64,000 bases of DNA from DATNPX01 sp036702975. GTDB taxonomy: Bacteria; Cyanobacteriota; Vampirovibrionia; Obscuribacterales; Obscuribacteraceae. This document shows, one piece after another, positions 7,910-15,791 of the stretch. Location of the stretch: assembly GCA_036702975.1 (NCBI GenBank), contig DATNPX010000012.1, positions 319,960 to 383,959 of the forward strand, in the 5' to 3' direction. The position numbers and the translations under genes are program-made. How positions within the stretch are numbered: position 1 is the stretch's first letter; every line of letters starts with the position of its first letter. Below the pieces are notes generated by a model. The model saw only the letters and a program-made list of their open reading frames with translations. It was not told the DNA's origin and made no database searches.

Positions 7910-9918
7910 GGTTCTACAGTCAGATTGTGAGACTTTGACAAGCTCTCAATGCTTATACGTTTAGCATCTGCGGCTCTTATCAAATCTCCAAGCTCCCTCA
8001 AGGTCACATACTTTATAGTCATCAAGTTGCCAACTGCACGCTCTGAGCCGCAAGTGATAAGCAACTGCTCACTGCCTGAACACAAAGATAGCGCCTTTTC
8101 GAGCAATTTTCGCCTCTCAGATGCATCGTTTGTAGATTCTGCTTGTAAATATGAAACCAGTGCGAGATTGGACAAGTCGCGCGCTTTTGTCAACCGAATA
8201 TGTTCCGGAGTTCCATCCTTCAGAAACTGCTCGTCGTAGATTTTGAGCATTGCAAAGTAATGTTCCGCGGCAACGAGATCATGTTTGTCTCTGTAAAAGA
8301 CTGCTAGATTGAGTAATGAACGAGCATAATCGGAATTAAAGCCACCTGAACATTTTGCCTTGGCGTCCAAAAAAATTCCTAGAAATTCAGACTCGGCTTC
8401 AGACATACGCTGTTCTTGAAAATCAATCCAAGCCAACTCGAGCAGCACAGAGGATCTATCTTCGGCTGGATAACTTTTTAGTGTTCTCAACAATTTCAGC
8501 CTCTCCCCATCAAGAACCTCGATGCGCCTGACTCTCTGTTCTGATTCGAAAATTTGCCGGGGCAAACCGACTAGACAGATAAGCCCAACAAAGAGAAAGA
8601 GCAAAATCAGACGCTGGTAAATGCTGTTGTATCGAGGTTTTGATAGATTATCGATAAGAAAATTCCGCTCTTCGCTCGCGGCACAGTACCAGTTGCTGAC
8701 AATGGAGAAGATAAACTTGCCAACGTCTGCAATGAGAGGCATGAAGATAAACGGTGTCAAAAGCCACCCCATCGGCAACAGAAGGCAGATATGGCGGGCT
8801 GCTTCAAATCCCGTCAAGTGATCGTTGTTCCAAACTAACACGAGGGAAGATCTAACCGTAACTCTGTTTTCACGGTTGGAGTCTTCTCGAATATCAAGCC
8901 GTGAAAACAGATCAAGCCTATGTAAAAAACCAACTAAACAAACATTAGCGATAACATCGCTGTCAAATAGGACGACATAACGCTGTAAGGCAAGCCTAGA
9001 GCAGGAGCGCTTCAACCAGCTGGAAAAACGTTGCCAGTCCTCGACTGGGATAAAGACTACGTAACTAGCGATCATCGCCAACTCGAACAACGGTATGTTG
9101 CAAACCCACTCGATTCCGAGATGGAAAAGAGCACCACACAAAAGCACCAAGTTCCGGCATGCGGGAATCCACACCAAAACCGGAAAAGCACCTTCGAGAA
9201 TTAGAGCAAACCAGGCCAAGATTTTGAGAGACCAAATATGGTCGAAAACAAATGGCAGATCGAAACGTGCAAGGTCAGGACTTCTCGTTACATAGTAGAC
9301 TGTCAGCCCATTCAACCATTGCGGACTGTGCAATTTATTCAAAAATGTAATAGCATAAACGAAGCAAACCTGCAGCTGCAGTACTCGCATGGCCCACTGC
9401 GGTTTGTTTACAGGACTGAAGCCACTTTTTCTCCAGTCAAAACGCAATGACCGCAAAAGATTGTCGACAGAAAACGCCTCACCTGCATTGGAGACAGATA
9501 TAATTAGCAAACCGATCTTGAGAAAAACGTCTGCACCGCTGTTGTTCAACGGAAAGTGATTGTTCATCGACAGGTAAAGAAGAAAAGCTAATACCGAACT
9601 TCTTCTTGTACTCAATCCGAACATCACAAAAATAATCAATACGATGTACAAATAAAGAAACGCAAGGCGCAAACCATCCGACGGCAAAAGATCGATCAGG
9701 TCAAAACGCAGATCCGCCCCCCACCACAAACGTATCATCGTGCTTGCTGGTATAAGCGCGTGGCGCGAATAAAATAATCGCCAATCCAAAAGGCGCATAC
9801 ACACCGCATCTTGCAAAAGAAGCGCCGCAGCTAAAATACGAAATAAAGCCATCGGCACTGGTGAGCTAGGCTCAAACCAGAATCTGTTCCAGGCATCACC
9901 CAGTCTCGAAAACTTCAT
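7906..9918 (-). CDS. HTTM-domain membrane protein fused to a TPR-like domain
   Basis: 670 residues. Residues 1-300 match the HTTM (vitamin K-dependent gamma-carboxylase-like) family: an N-terminal SPVPMALFRI segment, several TM helices, and the motif FLNKLHSPQWLNG, whose Lys195 sits where the gamma-carboxylase catalytic Lys is found. A further TM pair is seen near 370-400 and 435-455. After this comes about 200 residues of helical pairs (ELAWIDFQEQRMSEAESEF, NLAVFYRDKHDLVAAEHYF) typical of TPR repeats. Bacterial HTTM proteins usually end without such a domain. The upstream 200-residue gene is the usual HTTM companion type. Both ends overlap neighbours by 4 bp. Family is likely; the reaction is unknown, and bacterial HTTMs need not use vitamin K. 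Confidence 0.82.
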   Translation of the reverse strand: MKFSRLGDAWNRFWFEPSSPVPMALFRILAAALLLQDAVCMRLLDWRLFYSRHALIPASTMIRLWWGADLRFDLIDLLPSDGLRLAFLYLYIVLIIFVMFGLSTRRSSVLAFLLYLSMNNHFPLNNSGADVFLKIGLLIISVSNAGEAFSVDNLLRSLRFDWRKSGFSPVNKPQWAMRVLQLQVCFVYAITFLNKLHSPQWLNGLTVYYVTRSPDLARFDLPFVFDHIWSLKILAWFALILEGAFPVLVWIPACRNLVLLCGALFHLGIEWVCNIPLFELAMIASYVVFIPVEDWQRFSSWLKRSCSRLALQRYVVLFDSDVIANVCLVGFLHRLDLFSRLDIREDSNRENRVTVRSSLVLVWNNDHLTGFEAARHICLLLPMGWLLTPFIFMPLIADVGKFIFSIVSNWYCAASEERNFLIDNLSKPRYNSIYQRLILLFLFVGLICLVGLPRQIFESEQRVRRIEVLDGERLKLLRTLKSYPAEDRSSVLLELAWIDFQEQRMSEAESEFLGIFLDAKAKCSGGFNSDYARSLLNLAVFYRDKHDLVAAEHYFAMLKIYDEQFLKDGTPEHIRLTKARDLSNLALVSYLQAESTNDASERRKLLEKALSLCSGSEQLLITCGSERAVGNLMTIKYVTLRELGDLIRAADAKRISIESLSKSHNLTVEP

Positions 9919-10517
9919 GGCTGCAGGAGATCGCTCTCCTTAACTTTATAAACAATCAAAATATCAGTATGCAGGCGATGCGGAAGATCATGCCGACCTA
10001 CAATTGGGCCGTTGGGAGCTGGAATTTCGCCTACTTTCAAAAACAGTGTAACCAGCATTGGTTCGTTTTCTGCGTCAGCATTTGCTCGTGCAAGGGTTCG
10101 GCAAATGTCAGGTAAATATTCGGCGAAGTCGGTCGAAGGGAGAGCATCGACGAAAAGTTTCCGCATTTTCTCGCGCATGTATCTCTCACTCAGGCTCATC
10201 AACTCCATTCGCGGAAATTCATAGATTTTCGTCGAACCATCGGCGAACGTAATATTAGCCACCATCCGCTGGTGCCATGGTCGGGCGCCTGTGCCAAACA
10301 TGTTCCAAACTTGAGAGATGGAGAACAGATTTACGAGAGCACGCAGACGGCTCATAATTCTATCTTTGGTATCAGAACTTGGAAGATTGCAAACGGTGAC
10401 GGTGCCAAAATATAAGAGCACCACAATGGAGATTAATAGTTTGTGCCAGCGAGGGAACTGAATTGTTTCAACGCTTCGAGGTATCTGAGCGTCATAGTCG
10501 TTGACCAGGTGGCTCAT
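9915..10517 (-). CDS. HTTM-associated companion membrane-anchored protein
   Basis: 200 residues. One TM helix (about 27-45, LLISIVVLLYFGTVTVCNL) is followed by VWNMFGTGARPWHQRM and a beta-rich domain with ITFADGSTKIYEFPRM. The W-x-MF-x-x-x-x-P segment and the small size match proteins commonly found next to bacterial HTTM genes. It is the first gene of the tightly coupled part of the operon, and its stop overlaps the HTTM start (ATGA). A GAGG ribosome site precedes the ATG. Probably a subunit or partner of the HTTM enzyme; this is inferred from synteny. Confidence 0.75.
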   Translation of the reverse strand: MSHLVNDYDAQIPRSVETIQFPRWHKLLISIVVLLYFGTVTVCNLPSSDTKDRIMSRLRALVNLFSISQVWNMFGTGARPWHQRMVANITFADGSTKIYEFPRMELMSLSERYMREKMRKLFVDALPSTDFAEYLPDICRTLARANADAENEPMLVTLFLKVGEIPAPNGPIVGRHDLPHRLHTDILIVYKVKESDLLQP

Positions 10518-10586
10518 TTGCGTGCCTCAGCTCAGCTTGATTCGGCTTGTAGCCTTCAATTCACCTGAAGTGACTCTTCCTCAAGG

Positions 10587-11867
10587 TCACTTGATTGTTC
10601 TAAAAACCGTTATGAGTTTCCTATCGTCTTGAATAATATATCGGTAATTCGCAAAAAAATTATCGCCGAGAAGAGGATAATCGCGAGGATTTCCGGCACT
10701 TGATTGCGTGCGCAGGTTCCCCCAGCCTTCTATATGGCAAGGAACTTGATATTGAACCAGAGGACCAATTGCAACAGATCTGAAAACAACGTCACCCGAA
10801 CTTCTCACGGCATTATTTACAGTCTCGACTTTCACGTCGGGCACAAGGCCCGGGTCGATTCCCCTCAGCTGATCGAGGCCCATGAGCATGCCGCCGGACT
10901 CCAAGATGATCATGTCCGTGCTTGCTCCATTAACTTGTACAGTGACCAGCTTATGACCATCCGGGGTCATGCGATATGGAATCTCGATCTTCTCTTCACC
11001 TGGACGAGGAGCATCGTCGGCCAGCTGATCTCCACCCGAGCGGGTCGGCGTTGGACCTTTAATCGGACTTGCCTTAGGCGTGTGCAAAGCCAGATATCGG
11101 TGAGCAGTGGTTTCATTGGCCATTGCGACTTCTTGCTCATAGCGAGCTCTAAAATCGTTGCAAAGCTTGATTGGTGTGGGTGTATAGTTGCACACAGCAA
11201 AATCGAATGCCACCACTCTCGTTCGCTCGATCTTTACTTCAGCCCGGTAAATTTTGGCTTGTGGGTTGAAGTTAAGCCTTGATGCCCGCAACCAATTAAG
11301 CCCTATCATAGATTGTTTGCCAGGCGCAAATTTAAAGCTCGTCCAAATACCGTTGATTTTGCCCCTGAGCGGCTCAACTTGATTGATCAAGCTAAGTTGA
11401 TAATGCTGCTGTTCTGGCGTCAATACTTCTGTGCCGAAAGAAAAGTCAGGAGCTACACCTGGACCTTCAAGTGGCGCGATGCCTTGAATCCCACCAGCAG
11501 GAGCGGCCGTAGTCCGATTGTTCTGCCAGTGCCGCAAATAGACCGGATCAAGCTTTTGGAGAGCACTTTGGGCTCTCACACATGCGGCAGAATCGGGAAA
11601 TCTTTCACAGCAAATTTTGTACAATTGAGTCGCATTTGCTGAGTGTCCGAGCTGTTGCTGGCAAAGTGCATCCATGTACATGGCATTGGCATTATCCGGC
11701 TCGCTGCGCATCAAAGAAGCAAAAATAAGTTCGGCATTCCTATAGTCACCGGCAGAGAATGCTTTCATCGCCTTGTCGTATGGCGAGTTGCTCCCAGCAA
11801 GGGCAAGCTGCGGCGCCATCGAAAAGAGGAGGCCGACAAGGATTGTTAAAATGCTATATCGCTTCAT
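10587..11867 (-). CDS. Exported TPR protein with degenerate retropepsin-like domain
   Basis: 426 residues with a signal peptide (KRYSILTILVGLLFSMAPQLALA). Residues 28-110 are TPR-like helical repeats (AFSAGDYRNAELIFASLM). The C terminus (about 295-426) resembles clan AA retropepsin-like aspartic proteases: VTVQVNGASTDMIILESGG, and the late LLGDNFFANYRYIIQ segment equivalent to the usual LLG-x-x-F-L pattern. The catalytic DTG/DSG triplet is ESG (Glu323-Ser-Gly), so hydrolysis is doubtful; it may bind rather than cut. Its start overlaps the upstream gene by 4 bp. It shares the TPR-plus-extra-domain design with the gene at 12342. Confidence 0.72.
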   Translation of the reverse strand: MKRYSILTILVGLLFSMAPQLALAGSNSPYDKAMKAFSAGDYRNAELIFASLMRSEPDNANAMYMDALCQQQLGHSANATQLYKICCERFPDSAACVRAQSALQKLDPVYLRHWQNNRTTAAPAGGIQGIAPLEGPGVAPDFSFGTEVLTPEQQHYQLSLINQVEPLRGKINGIWTSFKFAPGKQSMIGLNWLRASRLNFNPQAKIYRAEVKIERTRVVAFDFAVCNYTPTPIKLCNDFRARYEQEVAMANETTAHRYLALHTPKASPIKGPTPTRSGGDQLADDAPRPGEEKIEIPYRMTPDGHKLVTVQVNGASTDMIILESGGMLMGLDQLRGIDPGLVPDVKVETVNNAVRSSGDVVFRSVAIGPLVQYQVPCHIEGWGNLRTQSSAGNPRDYPLLGDNFFANYRYIIQDDRKLITVFRTIK

Positions 11868-12334
11868 TTACGTCCCCATATCCGCAGCCAATAACGATTT
11901 TTTTTGGTATGCACTAAATATTCCGCATTGAAGATCTCTACAGTGTTCGGATGCCGATACAATTTCCAGGCTTGAATATTTCCCAAATCATTGACGAATT
12001 CACTTTGAGCCAGATGGTTCTCAGTCCACCAGGTTGCAATCCGATGGATGCTATCTTGGTCCCGAGACCATTCTGGCGAGCGCAACCGAATCACATCCGG
12101 ACTCTCAAAATAGATCCAGATGTCAAAATAGCCGCCAAGTTGTCCACCACCGGTCAAATTCTGTACGCGGTCAGGTTGATTAGTGAAATATTCTTCGAAT
12201 ACTTGTTTGGGATCGACCGTATAGGCCTTCTGAAAAGCCATGACTCCGTAAATGATCGCACCGATAGCCAAAATAACTCCAATCCCAATCAAGAGAGGCA
12301 TCGGCGAACTGTTTTTCTCTGAGATTCTCTGCAT
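11864..12334 (-). CDS. Membrane-anchored hypothetical protein
   Basis: 156 residues. One N-terminal TM helix (about 12-32, MPLLIGIGVILAIGAIIYGV) with a small, Trp-rich, probably extracytoplasmic domain. No family recognised. It sits 7 bases after the TPR/thioredoxin-like gene and overlaps the retropepsin-like gene by 4 bp, so it is translated with them and probably acts in the same envelope process. Confidence 0.7.
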   Translation of the reverse strand: MQRISEKNSSPMPLLIGIGVILAIGAIIYGVMAFQKAYTVDPKQVFEEYFTNQPDRVQNLTGGGQLGGYFDIWIYFESPDVIRLRSPEWSRDQDSIHRIATWWTENHLAQSEFVNDLGNIQAWKLYRHPNTVEIFNAEYLVHTKKNRYWLRIWGRK

Positions 12335-12341
12335 CTACCGC

Positions 12342-13052
12342 TCAAAATTTCTGTATGAGGTTAAGTAAGGCTCTGTCTTGTAGAGGCGGCACGCCAGACC
12401 ATAAAACCGTATCACTCAGTGGTCGGTCCTGATTTTGATTGGTACCATAAGTTGGAATGTTGCTTCCCGGCTTTGGCTCACCGAGAATAACCATGTAAGG
12501 ATGTTTCTTGTAAACCTTATACTCTTCGATACGCGGATCACCGTTTTCAATGAAAATCGGCTGCCACGATGTCGGTCTTAGCTTCACGACCTTATTCCAG
12601 GCGTTGCCCGCCTCCTGACATTGCTTACATCTGTCTCGATCGACGAACAACAACACCATTTTGATGTTGCCTTTGTTCTCATAGCTAATAGCTTGTTGTT
12701 GGCTATTGGTCAACGTTTTTGCATGCTGCAAACGATCCAAGCCAGCCTGGGCTTTCCATTTCAAGTCTCCTGTGTCGTGAAGCACGACAAACTGAAATTC
12801 CTCACGCGCTTGGTCCAAGGCATTCAAGCCTTGAAAGCACAAACCCTGGTAATACCGCACCAGAAGATTATTGGGATTGACGTCCCGAAACTTTTGAAAC
12901 TTAATGAGCGCCTTCTGATATTGCCCGGCGTTATAGTCCTTCACGGCTTCATCAAAGGTAGGTGGGGCCGAAGTCGTACCAGCGCTCGCCACCATTGGAA
13001 CAAAGACGATAAGACAGGCTATGAATATCGCCGAAAACAGGCTTTTACGCAT
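12342..13052 (-). CDS. Exported TPR protein with thioredoxin-like C-terminal domain
   Basis: 236 residues from the chosen ATG. This start has an ideal ribosome site (GGAGGTG at 13058-13064, 5 bases away), while the longer ATG at 13088 does not. A signal peptide (RKSLFSAIFIACLIVFVPMVASA) is followed by TPR helices (YNAGQYQKALIKFQKF) and a thioredoxin-like stretch at about 130-205: MVLLFVDRDRCKQCQEAG with a CxxC, then IFIENGDPRI and KHPYMVIL with a possible cis-Pro position. It may be a periplasmic thiol protein or only a fold relative. It is the first gene of the 13.05-10.59 kb unit and possibly of the whole operon down to 2.78 kb. Confidence 0.75.
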   Translation of the reverse strand: MRKSLFSAIFIACLIVFVPMVASAGTTSAPPTFDEAVKDYNAGQYQKALIKFQKFRDVNPNNLLVRYYQGLCFQGLNALDQAREEFQFVVLHDTGDLKWKAQAGLDRLQHAKTLTNSQQQAISYENKGNIKMVLLFVDRDRCKQCQEAGNAWNKVVKLRPTSWQPIFIENGDPRIEEYKVYKKHPYMVILGEPKPGSNIPTYGTNQNQDRPLSDTVLWSGVPPLQDRALLNLIQKF

Positions 13053-13096
13053 ATGGACACCTCCGAGCCCAGACGAACGTCTGTGCATAAACCAAT

Positions 13097-13102
13097 TTTA
13101 TA
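13097..13102 (-). promoter_or_regulatory. Candidate -10 box (TATAAA) upstream of the TPR/thioredoxin-like gene
   Basis: TATAAA on the minus strand, 44 bases upstream of the ATG at 13052. No good -35 hexamer is visible at 16-18 bases. Weak prediction only. Confidence 0.25.
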
Positions 13103-13332
13103 CCGATCACAGCGATTTTCGCAGCATTCAATCCAGGCCGGCCTGAAAAAGAAACCGCCAACTCTGACGCGGTTAGCCTAGATACCCACTCGACCTTAAG
13201 CAAATCTCAGCAGTCAGCTCGCGGCAGTCGGATAGAGCCACCGCATGTGGAGGCATAAACACTAACGACTTTTTCTCTCGTGCCGCAAAATCAAGCGGAC
13301 ACTCAACTGGCGCGCTCTCTCTCAGTTATTAG

Positions 13333-14352
13333 CTACTTCACGAGCGCAACTTGCTTCTTTTTCACCTGACCGAGATAGTAGGGCGCCGTGCGGCACACTG
13401 TCTCTTCAAAAGAAGTCTGTTTGAAATCTAGCTCCTGCACAGCTTTCTCCGAGCTGAAAAAGATCTCTTGCTGACTGAGCCAGGCATTTTGTTTCGTCAG
13501 TGGCGCATTCATTCCAAGAACCGGGAAGACTGTCTCACTGATGGAGCCAAGAAAAGTGAGGACTCCGCCCGGAATAATAAACAACGGCGGACGCGCGTTG
13601 TTTATACGAGCAAAGATAAGAGCGGCTGCCCAGTATGAAAGATTGGCGCTGACGAGCGCATATCTTTCACCAACTCGGCCCATGGCGCCGGCATTTACGT
13701 GCGCGTCGACTACATCATTGATGTCTGAAAAAGCAACACCGCCTGCTGGTACGCCGATCATAGAACCGCGCGACATAGCGGCAAAGATGGCATGGTGATG
13801 GGGGTGCGTGTCACCCTCGCCAAAGATGATTCCAGGATTCAAAACAATCGTGTCCAGACCGGCTTTATAAGCGTGATGGATCTCGAGCTCCGCTTCGTAT
13901 TTGGTATCACAATAAGTGAGACTACGGCCGCCGAGATTATATTCAATCGATTCATTCCCAATAGTGCCGGCCGGAGGAATGCCCATCGCAGCCACTGAAC
14001 TTGTATGAATCAGTCTTTTCACTTTGTGCTGCAAACAAGCATTGACAATGTTTTGCGTCCCTATGACATTAACGCCGTATTGTCGTTGAAAGTCTTTCTT
14101 GTTATAGGAGACAAGACCGGCAAGATGGTAAACGTAATTGCAACCTTCCATAGCCGAAACAACTTGCTCGAAATTGGTGATATCGCCGCCTCGATGTTCG
14201 ATCGGCAAATCTTGCAAGGTTTTAGGCGCAGAACTGGAACGTCCGAATGTGCGCACGTCACAGTTTTTCTCGCACAGCTTTCGCACAAGTTTAGAGCCGA
14301 TGAATCCTCCGGCACCCGTGACAAAAATTTTTCCAGAAAGTGGTGCGTCCAC
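13333..14352 (-). CDS. Extended SDR, NAD-dependent epimerase/reductase (HpnA/DFR-like)
   Basis: 339 residues. Rossmann motif GAGGFIG at about 12-18, DITNFEQV, the HLAG motif, TSSVAAMG, and active-site YCDTK give a complete extended short-chain dehydrogenase. Overall pattern is closest to dihydroflavonol-reductase/hopanoid-associated HpnA-like proteins acting on a lipid or sugar alcohol. It is the last gene of the minus-strand cluster that starts at 20812. The substrate cannot be read from sequence. Confidence 0.85.
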   Translation of the reverse strand: MDAPLSGKIFVTGAGGFIGSKLVRKLCEKNCDVRTFGRSSSAPKTLQDLPIEHRGGDITNFEQVVSAMEGCNYVYHLAGLVSYNKKDFQRQYGVNVIGTQNIVNACLQHKVKRLIHTSSVAAMGIPPAGTIGNESIEYNLGGRSLTYCDTKYEAELEIHHAYKAGLDTIVLNPGIIFGEGDTHPHHHAIFAAMSRGSMIGVPAGGVAFSDINDVVDAHVNAGAMGRVGERYALVSANLSYWAAALIFARINNARPPLFIIPGGVLTFLGSISETVFPVLGMNAPLTKQNAWLSQQEIFFSSEKAVQELDFKQTSFEETVCRTAPYYLGQVKKKQVALVK

Positions 14353-14397
14353 GAGAATCCCTAGTCAAGACAAAGATTTAGACCAGACAGCATGCTA

Positions 14398-15441
14398 TCA
14401 GGAAACTTCTTGCCGTGCTCCTTTTTCCGAGACAATTCTCTCTTCCGTCTCTCGCTTGTAGGAAGCAAAGGCATCAGCCAAACATGTTGGCTTGATCTGC
14501 AGCACGGGCTCCAGCGCATTATCAGAGCAGCCATTATTTTCGAGGGCCAATTTGATTTGGTCTTTACTCACCATGGGCACGTCCTGAAAAAGTTCGCAAA
14601 ACACTGCACCAATTGAAGCGATGCCGGGAGGGATATTCTTAAAATCTCGCTTCTCTCCCGCAACTTCGAGTGCCAACCGCTCGACAAACTGCCTCATGGT
14701 CAGTTGCTCCGGACCGGCTATGTTCAAACATTGCCCATAAACTGTAGTATCGCTAACGGGTCTGGCAAGCGCCTCCGTAACAGCCTTGACCACATCTTGA
14801 ATAAAGATCGGCTGAATTATGTTGGCACCGCCAGCGATGAGCGGCACAGTGGTCTTTTCGCTGATAAGCTTGAGGTATCTAGCGACGAGTTTACTGTTAC
14901 GTCGCCCAAAGGTTTGGCCCAATATCAAGGCTGGACGAAAAATTACTGACGGCAAGCCGCTATCACGTAACACCTTCTCAGCTAGCCACTTCGTTTTGTG
15001 ATACTCAGCATTTGCATTTTCGCGTGTGCCCAAACTGCTGATCATAATTACTTTGTCGACGCCGTTCCGTTTGCAACAATCAACGAAAGATGCTGTTTGA
15101 TGGATGTGCAAATCGGTCAGCGTCTCGCCCCGCTTGGGCGCCACACTGCCAATTGTGTGGATGGCGGAAGCAGCGCCTGAAAAAGCTTCATTGAGCGTTG
15201 CCTGAGAATCTGGCGCGCCAAGCATCCCGCGATAAACCTGAGCCCCGGTTGACTGCAAAAGCTTCACGTCTTCTTCGGTTGATTGAGGACGAACCAAACA
15301 ACGAACCTTATAACCAAGATTGCGCAGAGCAGCGGTAATGTGAGAGCCGACATATCCTGTAGCACCATCCACAACAACGGTGCCGTTGCGCTCAATGGAG
15401 CTGCCTTGATTGACTCCGGATTGGGAGGGCTTATTCGTCAC
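14398..15441 (-). CDS. Atypical SDR, NDUFA9/NmrA-like NAD(P)-binding protein
   Basis: About 347 residues. Rossmann motif GATGYVGSH, CLVRPQS, MISSLGTRENANAEYHKTKW and FRPALILG fit the atypical SDR group that includes the complex I subunit NDUFA9 and the NmrA-like proteins. The start is set at GTG 15441 because it overlaps the upstream stop in a GTGA junction and has AGGAGG 11 bases upstream; the longer GTG at 15480 would overlap the neighbour by 43 bp. It has a YHKTK segment in the YxxxK position, so catalysis is possible. Role in the cluster unknown. Confidence 0.83.
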   Translation of the reverse strand: MTNKPSQSGVNQGSSIERNGTVVVDGATGYVGSHITAALRNLGYKVRCLVRPQSTEEDVKLLQSTGAQVYRGMLGAPDSQATLNEAFSGAASAIHTIGSVAPKRGETLTDLHIHQTASFVDCCKRNGVDKVIMISSLGTRENANAEYHKTKWLAEKVLRDSGLPSVIFRPALILGQTFGRRNSKLVARYLKLISEKTTVPLIAGGANIIQPIFIQDVVKAVTEALARPVSDTTVYGQCLNIAGPEQLTMRQFVERLALEVAGEKRDFKNIPPGIASIGAVFCELFQDVPMVSKDQIKLALENNGCSDNALEPVLQIKPTCLADAFASYKRETEERIVSEKGARQEVS

Positions 15442-15710
15442 CGCTCGAGTGTCCTCCTGCTGCCATTGAAGCGTTTCCACAAGTGTTTAAGCAGGGTAAC
15501 CTCACCGACTTCATTCCCTTGAGCTCGGTGGCCAAGATATTGAAAAAGATATCCGACAAAGATGAGCACAAGAGAACGCATGATCCGTCCTGTGAACAAA
15601 TCATAGAGTCCAATAAAAACTGCTGGCACGCCGAATATATGCAACACAGCATTAACTGGATGAGCGTGTCTCTGGCAATAGTCAACTATAAAATTTACGA
15701 CCGCCTTCAC
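15438..15710 (-). CDS. Mpo1-like (DUF962/YGL010W) membrane protein
   Basis: 90 residues. HPVNAVLHIFGVP near the start, two hydrophobic segments, and FQYLGHRAQGNE match the short bacterial relatives of yeast Mpo1, an iron-dependent dioxygenase that shortens 2-hydroxy fatty acids. The conserved His residues (HxxN, H in the second motif, GH) are all present. GTG start with GAGGA seven bases upstream. It is coupled to the next SDR by a 4-bp overlap, which points to lipid metabolism for this cluster. Enzyme activity is inferred from the family. Confidence 0.75.
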   Translation of the reverse strand: MKAVVNFIVDYCQRHAHPVNAVLHIFGVPAVFIGLYDLFTGRIMRSLVLIFVGYLFQYLGHRAQGNEVGEVTLLKHLWKRFNGSRRTLER

Positions 15711-15721
15711 TGCTCATTCCT

Positions 15722-15746
15722 CTTTTTTCTTTTTTCTTTTTTCTTT
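15722..15746. repeat. Short tandem homopurine/homopyrimidine repeat (CT6 x3)
   Basis: Three 7-base units CTTTTTT in a row (A6G on the coding strand) lie 12-36 bases upstream of the Mpo1-like start. A slippage-prone tract in the 5' leader. Confidence 0.8.
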
Positions 15747-15791
15747 GCAAAGTTTTCAATCTGCATCAACCCTCATAGCCTTCAATTGAGG

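Noticed and set aside
15431..15685. 84-residue minus-strand ORF overlapping the Mpo1-like gene
   Set aside because: Shadow frame; the 90-residue frame has the conserved Mpo1-like motifs and a GTGA junction.
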